A DNA stretch of 64,000 nt from Prevotella illustrans (GTDB taxonomy: Bacteria > Bacteroidota > Bacteroidia > Bacteroidales > Bacteroidaceae): positions 62,001 through 126,000 of the forward strand of contig NZ_JAERMS010000002.1 of NCBI RefSeq assembly GCF_017426725.1, given 5' to 3'. Below are positions 10,225 to 19,217 of this stretch, one piece after another. The translations under genes were made by a program, and so were the position numbers. Numbering within the stretch: the stretch's first letter is position 1; each line of letters opens with the position of its first letter. A model generated the notes under the pieces. It saw only the letters and a program-made list of their open reading frames with translations. It did no database searches and had not been told where the DNA came from.

Positions 10225-10232
10225 CAAATATA
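10225..10232 (-). promoter_or_regulatory. Putative -7 element for the nqr operon
   Basis: Minus-strand TATATTTG fits the Bacteroidota TAnnTTTG consensus, 83-90 bp upstream of the nqrA start. No clean TTTG -33 element was found at the right spacing. Confidence 0.5.
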
Positions 10233-10293
10233 CTCAAAATTAAATGTATTTAAAAATAAAACATATTATTTATTTTAATATTTAGCTTGAATA

Positions 10294-13200
10294 ATGTACT
10301 TTTGTCAAATAATTTGTTGTCCAAATCAACTGAAAAAGATCGCACATATTGTTAATGGCCTTATATGGATTTTGTTTTCCATATACATTGCTTGTATTGT
10401 ATTACTGAACATTCCGGTAGTACAGAAAGGCTTTGGTAATCTTGTCAGCAACATTCTCGAAAAGGAAATAGGAGCAAAAGTGAAACTTGAGAGAATTGAT
10501 TTAGGTATCCTCAATCGCTTAATTATTGACAATGTAGAAATTTACGATCAGAAACAGAAGCTTATGCTCTCCGCGAATCGCGTTTCAACAAAGATTTCCG
10601 TTTTAGATCTTTTTCATGGGAAAATAAATATTTCATCTGCCCAGCTGTTTGGCATGCATGTCTATTTGTACCAAAATACGCCAAAAGACAAGCTTAACTG
10701 CCAATTTCTTATAGATGTATTCAAATCTAAAGATAACACAACATCCGGCAAACCTGTTGATTTCTCATTAGGGGCGTTAGTAATAAGAAATGGAAACATA
10801 CAATTCGACAAATGGTTTGTCCCCGAAGACAAGACACAGAATAAATTAGATGCCAACCATTTAAGTATTACGCATCTAAATGCCCACATTGGGTTGGAAT
10901 TCTACCCGACAGACTCCGTTATTGCCCAAGTTAAAAGTCTGTCATTAAATGAGAAATCAGGACTTATTGTAAATTCACTTCGCTTTAGATTATTCTTGGG
11001 TAAAGGTAGCGGTACGCTTCAAGATTTTTATTTAGCGCTTCCGAAATCTTTTGTCGATATCAAACAGGCAGAAGTTCGTTATCCTACGAATAAGCAACTT
11101 TCATTGAAGTCGAAATTACAATTTAAAGGTTCTATCTCCAAAAGCAGAATTTCTCCGAAAGACTTTTCTTTCTTGTCACCTGTATTGAAGCAATATGAAG
11201 CTCCAGTCTATTTGCACGCAAGTCTGAAAGGCAACAACTCGAAAGCAACGATCGCCGGTCTTTCTGTCCGTTGTAAAGAATACGGATTGAATCTTGAAGC
11301 AATGGCTACGAGTTATAATCCTTTGAAAAATGGACGTTGGGCTGTTAAATTAAAGCATGTTGAGATTCAACAAAAAGGTATTGATGAACTCATAAAAATT
11401 GCCAAATTACCTTCTACTTTACATGCTATAAGCTGGATGAAAGCACAAGCTTTATTTTCTTACGAGAAAAATAACGTTATATTGAAAGGTAACTTTTCAA
11501 GTGCGCTTGGGCGTTCTAAATTCTTTTTATCCAAGTTGGGACGATCGGTTGACGGATCCGTTCAAGTAGAACATTTTAATATGGATAAATTGATAAACAC
11601 CAAATTTTTAGGCGATATCTCTACAACAGCGTCTTTCAAAGGTATAATCGATAAAACGACTGTTGATGTTACAAGCAATGGCCGGATCAACGGATTAAGC
11701 TATAATAATTACAAATATAAAGACATTATATTCAAAGGCCGATACCAAAAAAGCTCAAGTAGCCATTGTGCAGACGTGAATATTAATTTAGATGATCCAA
11801 ATGGAGTCATCAGTCTTGAGGGAAAATGTAATCTTCACTCATCGCAACCCAATATTCAGGCTACGATGCATATCCAAAGTCTTAATCTGTCGGCACTAAA
11901 ACTCTACGACAAATTGGGAACAGCCAGTATTGACGCAGACATAGAAACCCGGTTTAACGGAAGTGATATTAAAGACGCGACAGGCTATATAGATATCTCT
12001 AATTTCAAGATGAGAGGTGGTTCCAAAGATTATACAATGAATACCATACATTTTGAAATGGGTAAAGAAAAAGGAAATAACTATGCTTCATTTCTGAGTG
12101 ACTTTGGCAGAATCTACATCAATGGTAATCTTGACTATTCACAATTGCCCTATACCGTTTTCAATTTGATAGGAGATAAACTTCCTACCATTCCCGGATT
12201 ACCAAAATCGAAAGCGACAAACAATAATTTTCACATAACAGCTCATATCAACAATTCTGATTTTCTCGCGGAATTATGTAACTTCCCTATTATTTTGCGT
12301 CAACCAGCCGATCTCACCGGTGATATCAATGATAAGAACAAGAAAATTTCCTTAGATGTTAATCTTCCTCATTTCGAATACGATAACAATACGATCGAAA
12401 ACGGGCGAATCAACATATCTTCTCCTAATGATACATTACAACTGAAGGTCTCTTTTCAACGTGTCGAAGAGAAAGGACATAAATTATCCGTAGCCATAGA
12501 CGCGGCGGCAGTCCATAATAACCTCCTTACCAAGATCAGCTTTGATAATGGAAGAGCAAAGCGGTTAAGAGGCTATTTTGACGCCCAGACCTATTTTTTC
12601 CTTAATAAAAACAAGCAAGCAACCGCCCATGTTAAAGTTCTGCCATCAAATATCATGGTAAGTGATTCCGTTTGGCAGGTTGAACCCAGCGATATTATCT
12701 ATTCAAAAAACCATCTGACTATTGATCATTTTGCGGTTCAACATAACAGGCAACATATTATCGTTTCGGGCTTGGCTTCCAACAGCAGAAATGATAAGTT
12801 AACCGCGGATTTAAAGGAAGTAGATCTCAGCTATATATTGAATTTAGTAAACTTCCATGCGGTCAGCTTCAGTGGAAAGGCTTCCGGAACGGCAGAAATC
12901 GTGTCGGCCTTTCGACGTCCGGAAGCAACGGCAAACTTGCAGGTTGAGGACTTTAAATTTGAAGATGGCAGGATGGGAGATTTGCAAGCCATGGCCGTAT
13001 ATGATAACACAGAGGGCAAAATAAATTTGAAGGCCATCGCGCAGGAAGACGACCGGAAAACCTTTATCAATGGTTATGTTTCCCCTAAAAATGACAATAT
13101 CAATTTAGAGATAACGGCTCAAGACACCAATATTGAGTTTCTGAAAAGTTTCTGTGGAAGTTTTATGAGCAATATTGAAGCTTCCGCCTCGGGAAAAGTA

Positions 13201-14742
13201 AGAGTAGCAGGCCCGCTTAGCGCTATCAACCTGTCAGGAGAGCTGGTAGCCAACGGTTCCCTAAGGATAACACCCACCAACACAACCTATCGCTTGGTTA
13301 ATGACACGATTCGGATGATACCTGACAAGATCATTCTTGCAAGAGATACTGTATATGATAAGGATGGAAATATCGGCGTGATCAACGGCGTGCTCCGACA
13401 TCACGATCTCACGCAACTCACCTACGATCTGAATATTAACGCGAAGAATCTTCTTTCGTATGACACTCATGGATTTGGAGATAATACATTTTATGGAACG
13501 GCTTATACAACCGGCACGTGCCATATTTATGAGCATAATGGAGAAATTACTATAGACATTGACGTCCTGCCCGAAAAAGGATCGCAATTTGTTTACAATA
13601 CAACAAGTCCCGGCGGTGTCGATAATCAACAATTTATTCATTGGCTCACAGAGCCTGATGCGGAGATGGCGGATACGGGGAAGAGACAGGAAATCCGCAA
13701 ACAAACCGATGATGAAGAAGATGAAGACTCTCCCCCATCGGATATACATATTAATTTTCTTATCAACATGACCCCGCACGCCACACTAAAGCTCCTGATG
13801 GACGAAAAGACAGGCGATTATATAGCTTTAAGCGGCAATGGAGCCCTTCGGGCCACCTACTTTAATAAAGGTAGGTTTAATATGTATGGTAATTATGTGA
13901 TCGATCACGGAATTTACAAACTTACGATTCAAAACATTATCAAAAAAGAATTTCAATTCAACCCTAACGGATCCATAGCATTCGGCGGGGATCCATACGA
14001 CGCCACGCTCGATTTGAAAGCTCAATATATTGTACCGGCCGTAAGCCTCTCCGATCTGAACCTCGCCCAAAACATTACGACCAACAATATCCGGGTGAAT
14101 TGTATCATGAACATTACGGGAACTCCGGCCTATCCCAAAATAGACTTCTCCTTGGACATGCCGTCGCTGGACAATGAAGCCAAACGAATGGTTTTCAGCA
14201 TTATCAACAGTGAAAATGAGATGAATCAGCAAGTTCTATATCTGCTGGCAGTAGGACGATTCTACTCACAGAGAAATAACAATAATAGCGAAATCGCGCC
14301 CGGCGCACAGCAAAGCCAGACCAGTCTTGCCATGCAAAGCATATTAAGCGGCACTGTAAGCCAGCAGATTAACAATGTGATTTCGTCACTTTCTAAAAAC
14401 GACAATTGGAATTTTGGCGCCAACATCTCGACAGGTAACGAAGGCTGGAACAACGCAGAATACGAAGGCCTCCTCTCCGGAAGATTATTGAACAACCGGT
14501 TGTTAATCAACGGACAGTTTGGCTACAGAGATAATCCCAAGACTTCGACAAGCTTCATTGGCGATTTCGAGGCTAAATACCTGCTTGCGCCCGGCGGCAA
14601 CTACGCAATCAGAGTTTACAATCAATCAAACGATCGCTATTTTACCAGAAACAGCCTCAATACGCAGGGAATAGGCTTTGTCATTAAGAAGGAATTTGAC
14701 AGTTGGAAAAGTCTGTTCCGGAAAAAGAAAAAGAAGAAATAA
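10294..14742 (+). CDS. tamB: TamB-like translocation/assembly protein
   Basis: 1482 residues if the ATG at 10294 is used. One N-terminal membrane helix (about residues 22-42) anchors a long periplasmic chain of repetitive beta-structure, ending in the conserved TamB C-terminal domain (about residues 1150-1480, including FNPNGSIAFGGDPYDATLDL and INGQFGYRDN). TamB-type proteins span the periplasm as hydrophobic grooves for lipid transport and outer-membrane biogenesis. The start is uncertain: a TACTTTTG promoter-like element at 10296-10303 overlaps the first codons, so translation may begin later, possibly at the CTG at 10330 which gives L/M-KKIAH as in relatives. The C-terminus is a run of lysines. 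No TamA gene is adjacent. Confidence 0.88.
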   Translation: MYFCQIICCPNQLKKIAHIVNGLIWILFSIYIACIVLLNIPVVQKGFGNLVSNILEKEIGAKVKLERIDLGILNRLIIDNVEIYDQKQKLMLSANRVSTKISVLDLFHGKINISSAQLFGMHVYLYQNTPKDKLNCQFLIDVFKSKDNTTSGKPVDFSLGALVIRNGNIQFDKWFVPEDKTQNKLDANHLSITHLNAHIGLEFYPTDSVIAQVKSLSLNEKSGLIVNSLRFRLFLGKGSGTLQDFYLALPKSFVDIKQAEVRYPTNKQLSLKSKLQFKGSISKSRISPKDFSFLSPVLKQYEAPVYLHASLKGNNSKATIAGLSVRCKEYGLNLEAMATSYNPLKNGRWAVKLKHVEIQQKGIDELIKIAKLPSTLHAISWMKAQALFSYEKNNVILKGNFSSALGRSKFFLSKLGRSVDGSVQVEHFNMDKLINTKFLGDISTTASFKGIIDKTTVDVTSNGRINGLSYNNYKYKDIIFKGRYQKSSSSHCADVNINLDDPNGVISLEGKCNLHSSQPNIQATMHIQSLNLSALKLYDKLGTASIDADIETRFNGSDIKDATGYIDISNFKMRGGSKDYTMNTIHFEMGKEKGNNYASFLSDFGRIYINGNLDYSQLPYTVFNLIGDKLPTIPGLPKSKATNNNFHITAHINNSDFLAELCNFPIILRQPADLTGDINDKNKKISLDVNLPHFEYDNNTIENGRINISSPNDTLQLKVSFQRVEEKGHKLSVAIDAAAVHNNLLTKISFDNGRAKRLRGYFDAQTYFFLNKNKQATAHVKVLPSNIMVSDSVWQVEPSDIIYSKNHLTIDHFAVQHNRQHIIVSGLASNSRNDKLTADLKEVDLSYILNLVNFHAVSFSGKASGTAEIVSAFRRPEATANLQVEDFKFEDGRMGDLQAMAVYDNTEGKINLKAIAQEDDRKTFINGYVSPKNDNINLEITAQDTNIEFLKSFCGSFMSNIEASASGKVRVAGPLSAINLSGELVANGSLRITPTNTTYRLVNDTIRMIPDKIILARDTVYDKDGNIGVINGVLRHHDLTQLTYDLNINAKNLLSYDTHGFGDNTFYGTAYTTGTCHIYEHNGEITIDIDVLPEKGSQFVYNTTSPGGVDNQQFIHWLTEPDAEMADTGKRQEIRKQTDDEEDEDSPPSDIHINFLINMTPHATLKLLMDEKTGDYIALSGNGALRATYFNKGRFNMYGNYVIDHGIYKLTIQNIIKKEFQFNPNGSIAFGGDPYDATLDLKAQYIVPAVSLSDLNLAQNITTNNIRVNCIMNITGTPAYPKIDFSLDMPSLDNEAKRMVFSIINSENEMNQQVLYLLAVGRFYSQRNNNNSEIAPGAQQSQTSLAMQSILSGTVSQQINNVISSLSKNDNWNFGANISTGNEGWNNAEYEGLLSGRLLNNRLLINGQFGYRDNPKTSTSFIGDFEAKYLLAPGGNYAIRVYNQSNDRYFTRNSLNTQGIGFVIKKEFDSWKSLFRKKKKKK
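10296..10303 (+). promoter_or_regulatory. Putative -7 element overlapping the tamB start
   Basis: TACTTTTG matches TAnnTTTG and lies inside the first four codons of the longest tamB frame. A TTTT at 10273 sits about 19 bp upstream in the -33 position. If real, the first ATG is not transcribed. Confidence 0.4.
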
Positions 14743-14847
14743 GAGACCGTAGATATCTTCATGACAAATGTTCCCGATATTAAACGCGCAATTTTTTTCT
14801 CTTTCTCTCTCGAAAACAAATCAAAAAACATATTTTTTTTAAACAAA
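14743..14847. other. AT-rich spacer after tamB
   Basis: Pyrimidine- and adenine-rich tracts with no gene and no clear hairpin terminator. Confidence 0.4.
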
Positions 14848-15135
14848 CAGAATCTCTTTGTTAATTTTCCCGTGCGTTTTTAAATAAATAGAACGACGGG
14901 GTAAAATTCTGTGCGCATTTTTTTATCAAATGAAATGTCGCGGTAAAATTCTGCGCGCGTTTTTTAACAAAGGAAACGTCGCGGTTAATTTTTGCGCGCG
15001 TTTTTTATCAAATAGAACGACGAGGTAAATTTTTCTTCGCATTTTGTCACAAAGCAAATGTCGTCGTGAAATTTTCCACGCATTTTGTAACAAACAGAAC
15101 GGCTTTGTTAGTTTTCGCACGTGTTTTTTAAACGG
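14848..15135. repeat. Seven tandem degenerate 41-bp units
   Basis: Units begin at 14848, 14889, 14931, 14972, 15013, 15054 and 15095; all are 41 bp except the second, which has one extra T. The consensus is approximately nAGAACGnCGnGGTnAAATT followed by TTnCGCGCGTTTTTTATCAAA. CG-rich cores (GCGCGC, CGACG, GTCGCGG) alternate with A/T tracts. Because 41 is not a multiple of three and the frames are not conserved, it is not a coding repeat. It lies between tamB and the serS promoter. Confidence 0.88.
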
Positions 15136-15310
15136 CAGGACATGGCGCGAGCCGCAGGGACGTGATTTATCACACCGCACCGTCGCATTCGGTTCTTGTC
15201 GCAGCATGAGATATCTTCGTCAGATTCTCGGTGTGTGTATTTGAAAGGTGTCGGACGGCCGAAACACGTGATGCCGGCGCTTCAGGCAGGCTTAAAACCT
15301 GTGATTAATT
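15136..15310. other. Spacer between tandem array and serS promoter
   Basis: About 175 bp of more GC-rich sequence; no gene or RNA recognised. Confidence 0.4.
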
Positions 15311-15311
15311 C

Positions 15312-15341
15312 TTGTTGCAATCAAAATTTATTGTATCTTTG
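15312..15341 (+). promoter_or_regulatory. serS promoter
   Basis: TTG at 15312 (-33-like) and TATCTTTG at 15334-15341 (-7) are spaced 19 bp apart, as in the Bacteroidota consensus. The leader to serS would be about 85-90 nt. Confidence 0.65.
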
Positions 15342-15433
15342 CACGTTGTATGACTGTGAGTTTCTTTTGAAATTATAAATGTTGCAGCCATTAATTACAC
15401 AACAGGAAAATCAATTAATAAATTAATATTGTC

Positions 15434-16723
15434 ATGCTTACATTAAAACTCATCAATGAGGAGACCGAACACGTAATCAAAGGTCTTGAGAAAAAGCATT
15501 TTAAGGGTGCCCGCGAAGCTGTCGAGAAAGTTTTGGAATATGACAGAATCCGTCGTGAGACTCAACAGAAACTTGATTCCGGCAAGCAACAGGCCAACCG
15601 GATGTCAAAGCAAATCGGCGCCCTCATGGCTCAGGGCAAACGCGACGAGGCCAACGCCATCAAAGAGCAGGTTGCGGAACTGAAGGCTTCGGGCAAGGCT
15701 TTGGAGGAAATCCTGGCCAAGGCAGAGCAGGATCTCACAGAATTGTTGTGCCAAATACCCAACCTGCCTTATGACGAAGTCCCCGAAGGAGCCGACGCTT
15801 CTGCCAATGTGGTTGTAAAAGAGGGTGGCGAAAAGCCCGAACTGCCGGCCGACGCCTTGTGCCACTGGGACTTGTTGAAGAAATATAACTTAGTGGATTT
15901 TGACCTTGGTGTCAAGATTACAGGTGCCGGCTTCCCAATCTATATCGGCAAGATGGCCCGTTTTCAACGTGCCTTGGAGGCGTTCTTCCTCGACGAGGCA
16001 CGCAAGTCGGGCTATTGGGAAATCCAACCTCCCTATGTCGTCAATGAAGCATCGGGCTATGGAACGGGGCAGCTGCCCGACAAGGAAGGCCAGATGTATC
16101 ATGCCGATATGGATAACCTGTTCCTCATACCTACGGCCGAGGTACCTGTTACCAATATCTTCCGCGACGTGATTCTCAATGAGCAGGAACTGCCGATTAA
16201 GCGTTGCGCCTATTCGGCATGCTTCCGCAGAGAGGCCGGCAGTTACGGCAAAGACGTGCGCGGGCTGAACAGACTGCACCAGTTTGACAAGGTTGAAATC
16301 GTAAGAATCGATACGCCGCAGCATTCTCAGGAAAGCCTGAAAGAAATGCTGAACCACGTAGAAGGTTTGCTTCAGAAATTGGAACTCCCCTATCACATCT
16401 TGAAACTGTGCGGTGGCGACATGAGCTTCACGTCGGCCATCTGCTATGACTTTGAAACATGGAGCGCGGCTCAGAGCCGTTGGTTGGAAGTGTCTTCCGT
16501 GTCCAACTTCGACAGCTACCAGGCCAATCGTCTGAAGTGTCGTTATCGTCATGCGGAAGACAAGAAGATAGAGCTGTGCCACACCCTGAACGGCTCGGCG
16601 TTGGCATTGCCGCGAATCGTAGCCACTATCATCGAGAACAATCAGGCCGAAGAAGGAATCAGAGTTCCGAAGGTCTTGGTGCCCTATTGTGGCTTTGAAA
16701 TGCTTGACGACAAGAACTTTTAA
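15434..16723 (+). CDS. serS: Seryl-tRNA synthetase
   Basis: 429 residues, the usual length. It charges tRNA-Ser and tRNA-Sec with serine in the cytoplasm. The N-terminal 100 residues form the charged coiled-coil arm that grips the tRNA. The class II catalytic core follows, with motif 2 in FRREAGSYGKDVRGLNRLHQ and motif 3 in NGSALALPRIVATIIENNQ. It has its own promoter about 95 bp upstream and is followed at 64 bp by the NfnAB-like gene. Confidence 0.97.
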   Translation: MLTLKLINEETEHVIKGLEKKHFKGAREAVEKVLEYDRIRRETQQKLDSGKQQANRMSKQIGALMAQGKRDEANAIKEQVAELKASGKALEEILAKAEQDLTELLCQIPNLPYDEVPEGADASANVVVKEGGEKPELPADALCHWDLLKKYNLVDFDLGVKITGAGFPIYIGKMARFQRALEAFFLDEARKSGYWEIQPPYVVNEASGYGTGQLPDKEGQMYHADMDNLFLIPTAEVPVTNIFRDVILNEQELPIKRCAYSACFRREAGSYGKDVRGLNRLHQFDKVEIVRIDTPQHSQESLKEMLNHVEGLLQKLELPYHILKLCGGDMSFTSAICYDFETWSAAQSRWLEVSSVSNFDSYQANRLKCRYRHAEDKKIELCHTLNGSALALPRIVATIIENNQAEEGIRVPKVLVPYCGFEMLDDKNF

Positions 16724-16787
16724 CAGCTATCCACAGATAACGTGGTAGCTCCCCGCCAACTTTACAATCAATAATACCAGACATCGT

Positions 16788-19127
16788 ATGTATAAAATCG
16801 TCCATAAAGTTCAATTCTCCGAGAAGGTTTTCCGCTTCGACGTGGAGGCGCCCCTCATTGCAAAAAGCCGCAAAGCAGGTAACTTTATTATTGTTCGTGT
16901 AGACAAAAACAGTGAGCGTATGCCCCTGACCATTGCCGATGCCAACCTGCAGGAAGGCACCATTACGCTGGTGGTGCAACGCGTGGGCTTGTCGTCTACC
17001 AAATTGTGCGACAAACAGGAAGGCGATACGGTAGCCGATATCGTGGGGCCTTTGGGAAACCCTACGCATATCGAGAACTTCGGTACGGTGATTTGCGCGG
17101 GCGGTGGCGTGGGAGTAGCGCCTATGTTGCCGATTATCCGTGCGTTGAAGGCGGCGGGCAATCGTGTCTTGTCGGTTCTCGCCGGGCGCAACAAGGAACT
17201 CATCATTATGGAAGATGAAGTGCGCGGTAGTTCTGATGAGATAATCATCATGACAGACGATGGCTCGTATGGAGAAAAGGGCGTCGTGACGGTCGGCATA
17301 GAGAAGTTCATCAATCAGGAACATATCGACAAGGTGTTTGCCATCGGTCCACCTATCATGATGAAGTTCTGTTGTCTGCTCACCCAAAAGTATAATATCC
17401 CGACCGACGTTTCGCTCAACACCATCATGGTTGATGGTACGGGGATGTGTGGCGCATGCCGCCTGACAATAGGCGGGAAGACCAAATTTGTGTGTATTGA
17501 TGGCCCGGAATTTGACGGAGCATTGGTCGATTGGGACGAGATGTTTAAGCGAATGGGAACTTTCAAGGCAGCCGAAAGAGAGGAAATGGAGCACTATCAG
17601 GAGCATCTTGAGTTGTCTGAACGGCAGGAAAGCCTATTCAAAACCGATATAACAATGGACGTCTCTCCTACCGAAGCCTCGATAGACGAACTGACCAATC
17701 GTGACGCTGCTTGGCGCGTGGAATTGCGAAAGAGCCTTAAGGCAAAAGAACGGGCTGCCATCAAGCGGGTGGTCATGCCGGAACTGGATCCCGAGTATCG
17801 TGCGACAACCCGGTTGGAAGAAGTCAACTGCGGACTGACAAAAGAAATGGCACTCACCGAAGCCAAGCGGTGTCTCGACTGTGCTAAGCCTACTTGCGTG
17901 GAAGGCTGTCCGGTTAGCATCAATATTCCATCATTCATCAAAAACATCGAGCGAGGACAGTTTTTGGCTGCTGCCAAGGTCTTGAAGAACACTTCGGCCT
18001 TGCCGGCAGTCTGTGGCCGTGTATGTCCGCAGGAAAAACAATGCGAAAGCCGCTGTATCCATCACAAGATGAATGGCGAACCGGTAGCTATCGGCTATCT
18101 GGAGCGTTTTGCCGCCGACTATGAACGGGAGAGCGGACAGATGGCTTTGCCGGAAATGAGTCCGGCCAACGGAATTAAAGTGGCCGTGGTTGGTTCCGGC
18201 CCGGCGGGACTTAGTTTTGCGGGCGACATGGCTAAACGAGGCTTCGATGTCTACGTGTTTGAAGCACTCCACGAGATCGGCGGCGTACTGAAGTACGGAA
18301 TTCCCGAGTTTCGTCTGCCCAACCGTATCGTTGACGTAGAAATAGACAATCTACGTAAGATGGGAGTCCACTTTCAGACCGACGTCATCATTGGTAAAAC
18401 CATATCTGTTAGTGAGTTGGAGGAGCGAGGATTCAAAGGAGTCTTTGTGGGTTCGGGTGCGGGATTGCCCAATTTCATGAACATTCCCGGTGAAAACGCG
18501 CTCAATGTCATGTCATCGAACGAGTATCTGACAAGAGTCAATCTAATGGACGCGGCCAACCCAAGGACAGATACGCCTATCAATCTTGGTAAGAAAGTGG
18601 TAGTGGTCGGTGGTGGCAACACGGCTATGGACTCCTGTCGTACAGCTAAACGGCTGGGTGCCGATGTTACATTGGTCTATCGGCGGTCTGAGGCCGAAAT
18701 GCCGGCTCGGCTTGAAGAGGTGAAACATGCGAAGGAAGAAGGCATTCATTTCCTGACGCTGCACAATCCACAAGCATACCTGACCGATGAAAACGGTGCC
18801 GTGAAAGCGGCTGTTCTCGACGTGATGGAGCTTGGCGCCCCCGACGCCTCGGGCAGACGCCGCCCTGAAACTACGGGAAAGACAGTCACGATAGACTGCG
18901 ACCAGGTTATTATCGCTGTAGGTGTCAGTCCGAATCCACTGGTACCCAAGAGTATTGAAGGACTGGAACTGGGCAAGAAGAATACGATCGTTGTAGATGA
19001 GGCAATGCAAAGTTCAAGAAAGAACATCTATGCGGGAGGTGATATCGTCAGAGGCGGAGCCACGGTCATCTTGGCGATGGGTGATGGGCGCAGGGCCGCG
19101 GCCAACATGGCGGGAGCTCTGGCTTGA
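16788..19127 (+). CDS. NfnAB-like fused ferredoxin:NADP oxidoreductase (annotated elsewhere as DHODB NAD subunit/glutamate synthase small subunit fusion)
   Basis: 779 residues, a fusion of two flavoproteins. Residues 1-280 are a PyrK/NfnA-like module with FAD barrel, NAD fold (GGGVGVAPMLPIIRAL) and a 2Fe-2S site around GTGMCGACRLTIGG. Residues 310-779 are a GltD/NfnB-like module with cysteine clusters for two 4Fe-4S centres (RCLDCAKPTCVEGCPV and CGRVCPQEKQCESRC) and two dinucleotide folds (VVGSGPAGLSFAGDMA and VVVGGGNTAMDSCRTAKRLG). In separate-subunit form this pair makes NfnAB, which couples NADH, NADPH and ferredoxin by electron bifurcation. No gltB or pyrD lies nearby, which favours the Nfn reading, but activity is inferred. 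Confidence 0.85.
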   Translation: MYKIVHKVQFSEKVFRFDVEAPLIAKSRKAGNFIIVRVDKNSERMPLTIADANLQEGTITLVVQRVGLSSTKLCDKQEGDTVADIVGPLGNPTHIENFGTVICAGGGVGVAPMLPIIRALKAAGNRVLSVLAGRNKELIIMEDEVRGSSDEIIIMTDDGSYGEKGVVTVGIEKFINQEHIDKVFAIGPPIMMKFCCLLTQKYNIPTDVSLNTIMVDGTGMCGACRLTIGGKTKFVCIDGPEFDGALVDWDEMFKRMGTFKAAEREEMEHYQEHLELSERQESLFKTDITMDVSPTEASIDELTNRDAAWRVELRKSLKAKERAAIKRVVMPELDPEYRATTRLEEVNCGLTKEMALTEAKRCLDCAKPTCVEGCPVSINIPSFIKNIERGQFLAAAKVLKNTSALPAVCGRVCPQEKQCESRCIHHKMNGEPVAIGYLERFAADYERESGQMALPEMSPANGIKVAVVGSGPAGLSFAGDMAKRGFDVYVFEALHEIGGVLKYGIPEFRLPNRIVDVEIDNLRKMGVHFQTDVIIGKTISVSELEERGFKGVFVGSGAGLPNFMNIPGENALNVMSSNEYLTRVNLMDAANPRTDTPINLGKKVVVVGGGNTAMDSCRTAKRLGADVTLVYRRSEAEMPARLEEVKHAKEEGIHFLTLHNPQAYLTDENGAVKAAVLDVMELGAPDASGRRRPETTGKTVTIDCDQVIIAVGVSPNPLVPKSIEGLELGKKNTIVVDEAMQSSRKNIYAGGDIVRGGATVILAMGDGRRAAANMAGALA

Positions 19128-19217
19128 CACAAAGAGTATCGACTGCAGTATGAATAATTAATTTATTTAGTGGCTGCCGTTTATTTCATATTCATAAAAT
19201 AGCATTATTGATTGTCA

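Noticed and set aside
14848-15135. Tandem array as a CRISPR array
   Set aside because: There are no constant repeats separated by unique spacers, and no cas genes are near; whole units are degenerate.
14926-15207. A 93-codon minus-strand frame across the tandem repeat
   Set aside because: The unit length of 41 bp is not a multiple of three and the frame has no signal or domain; it is a by-product of the repeat.
16725-16752. Hairpin after serS as a terminator
   Set aside because: The stem AGCTATCCAC/GTGGTAGCT has a bulge and no T-run follows; read-through into the NfnAB-like gene is as likely.
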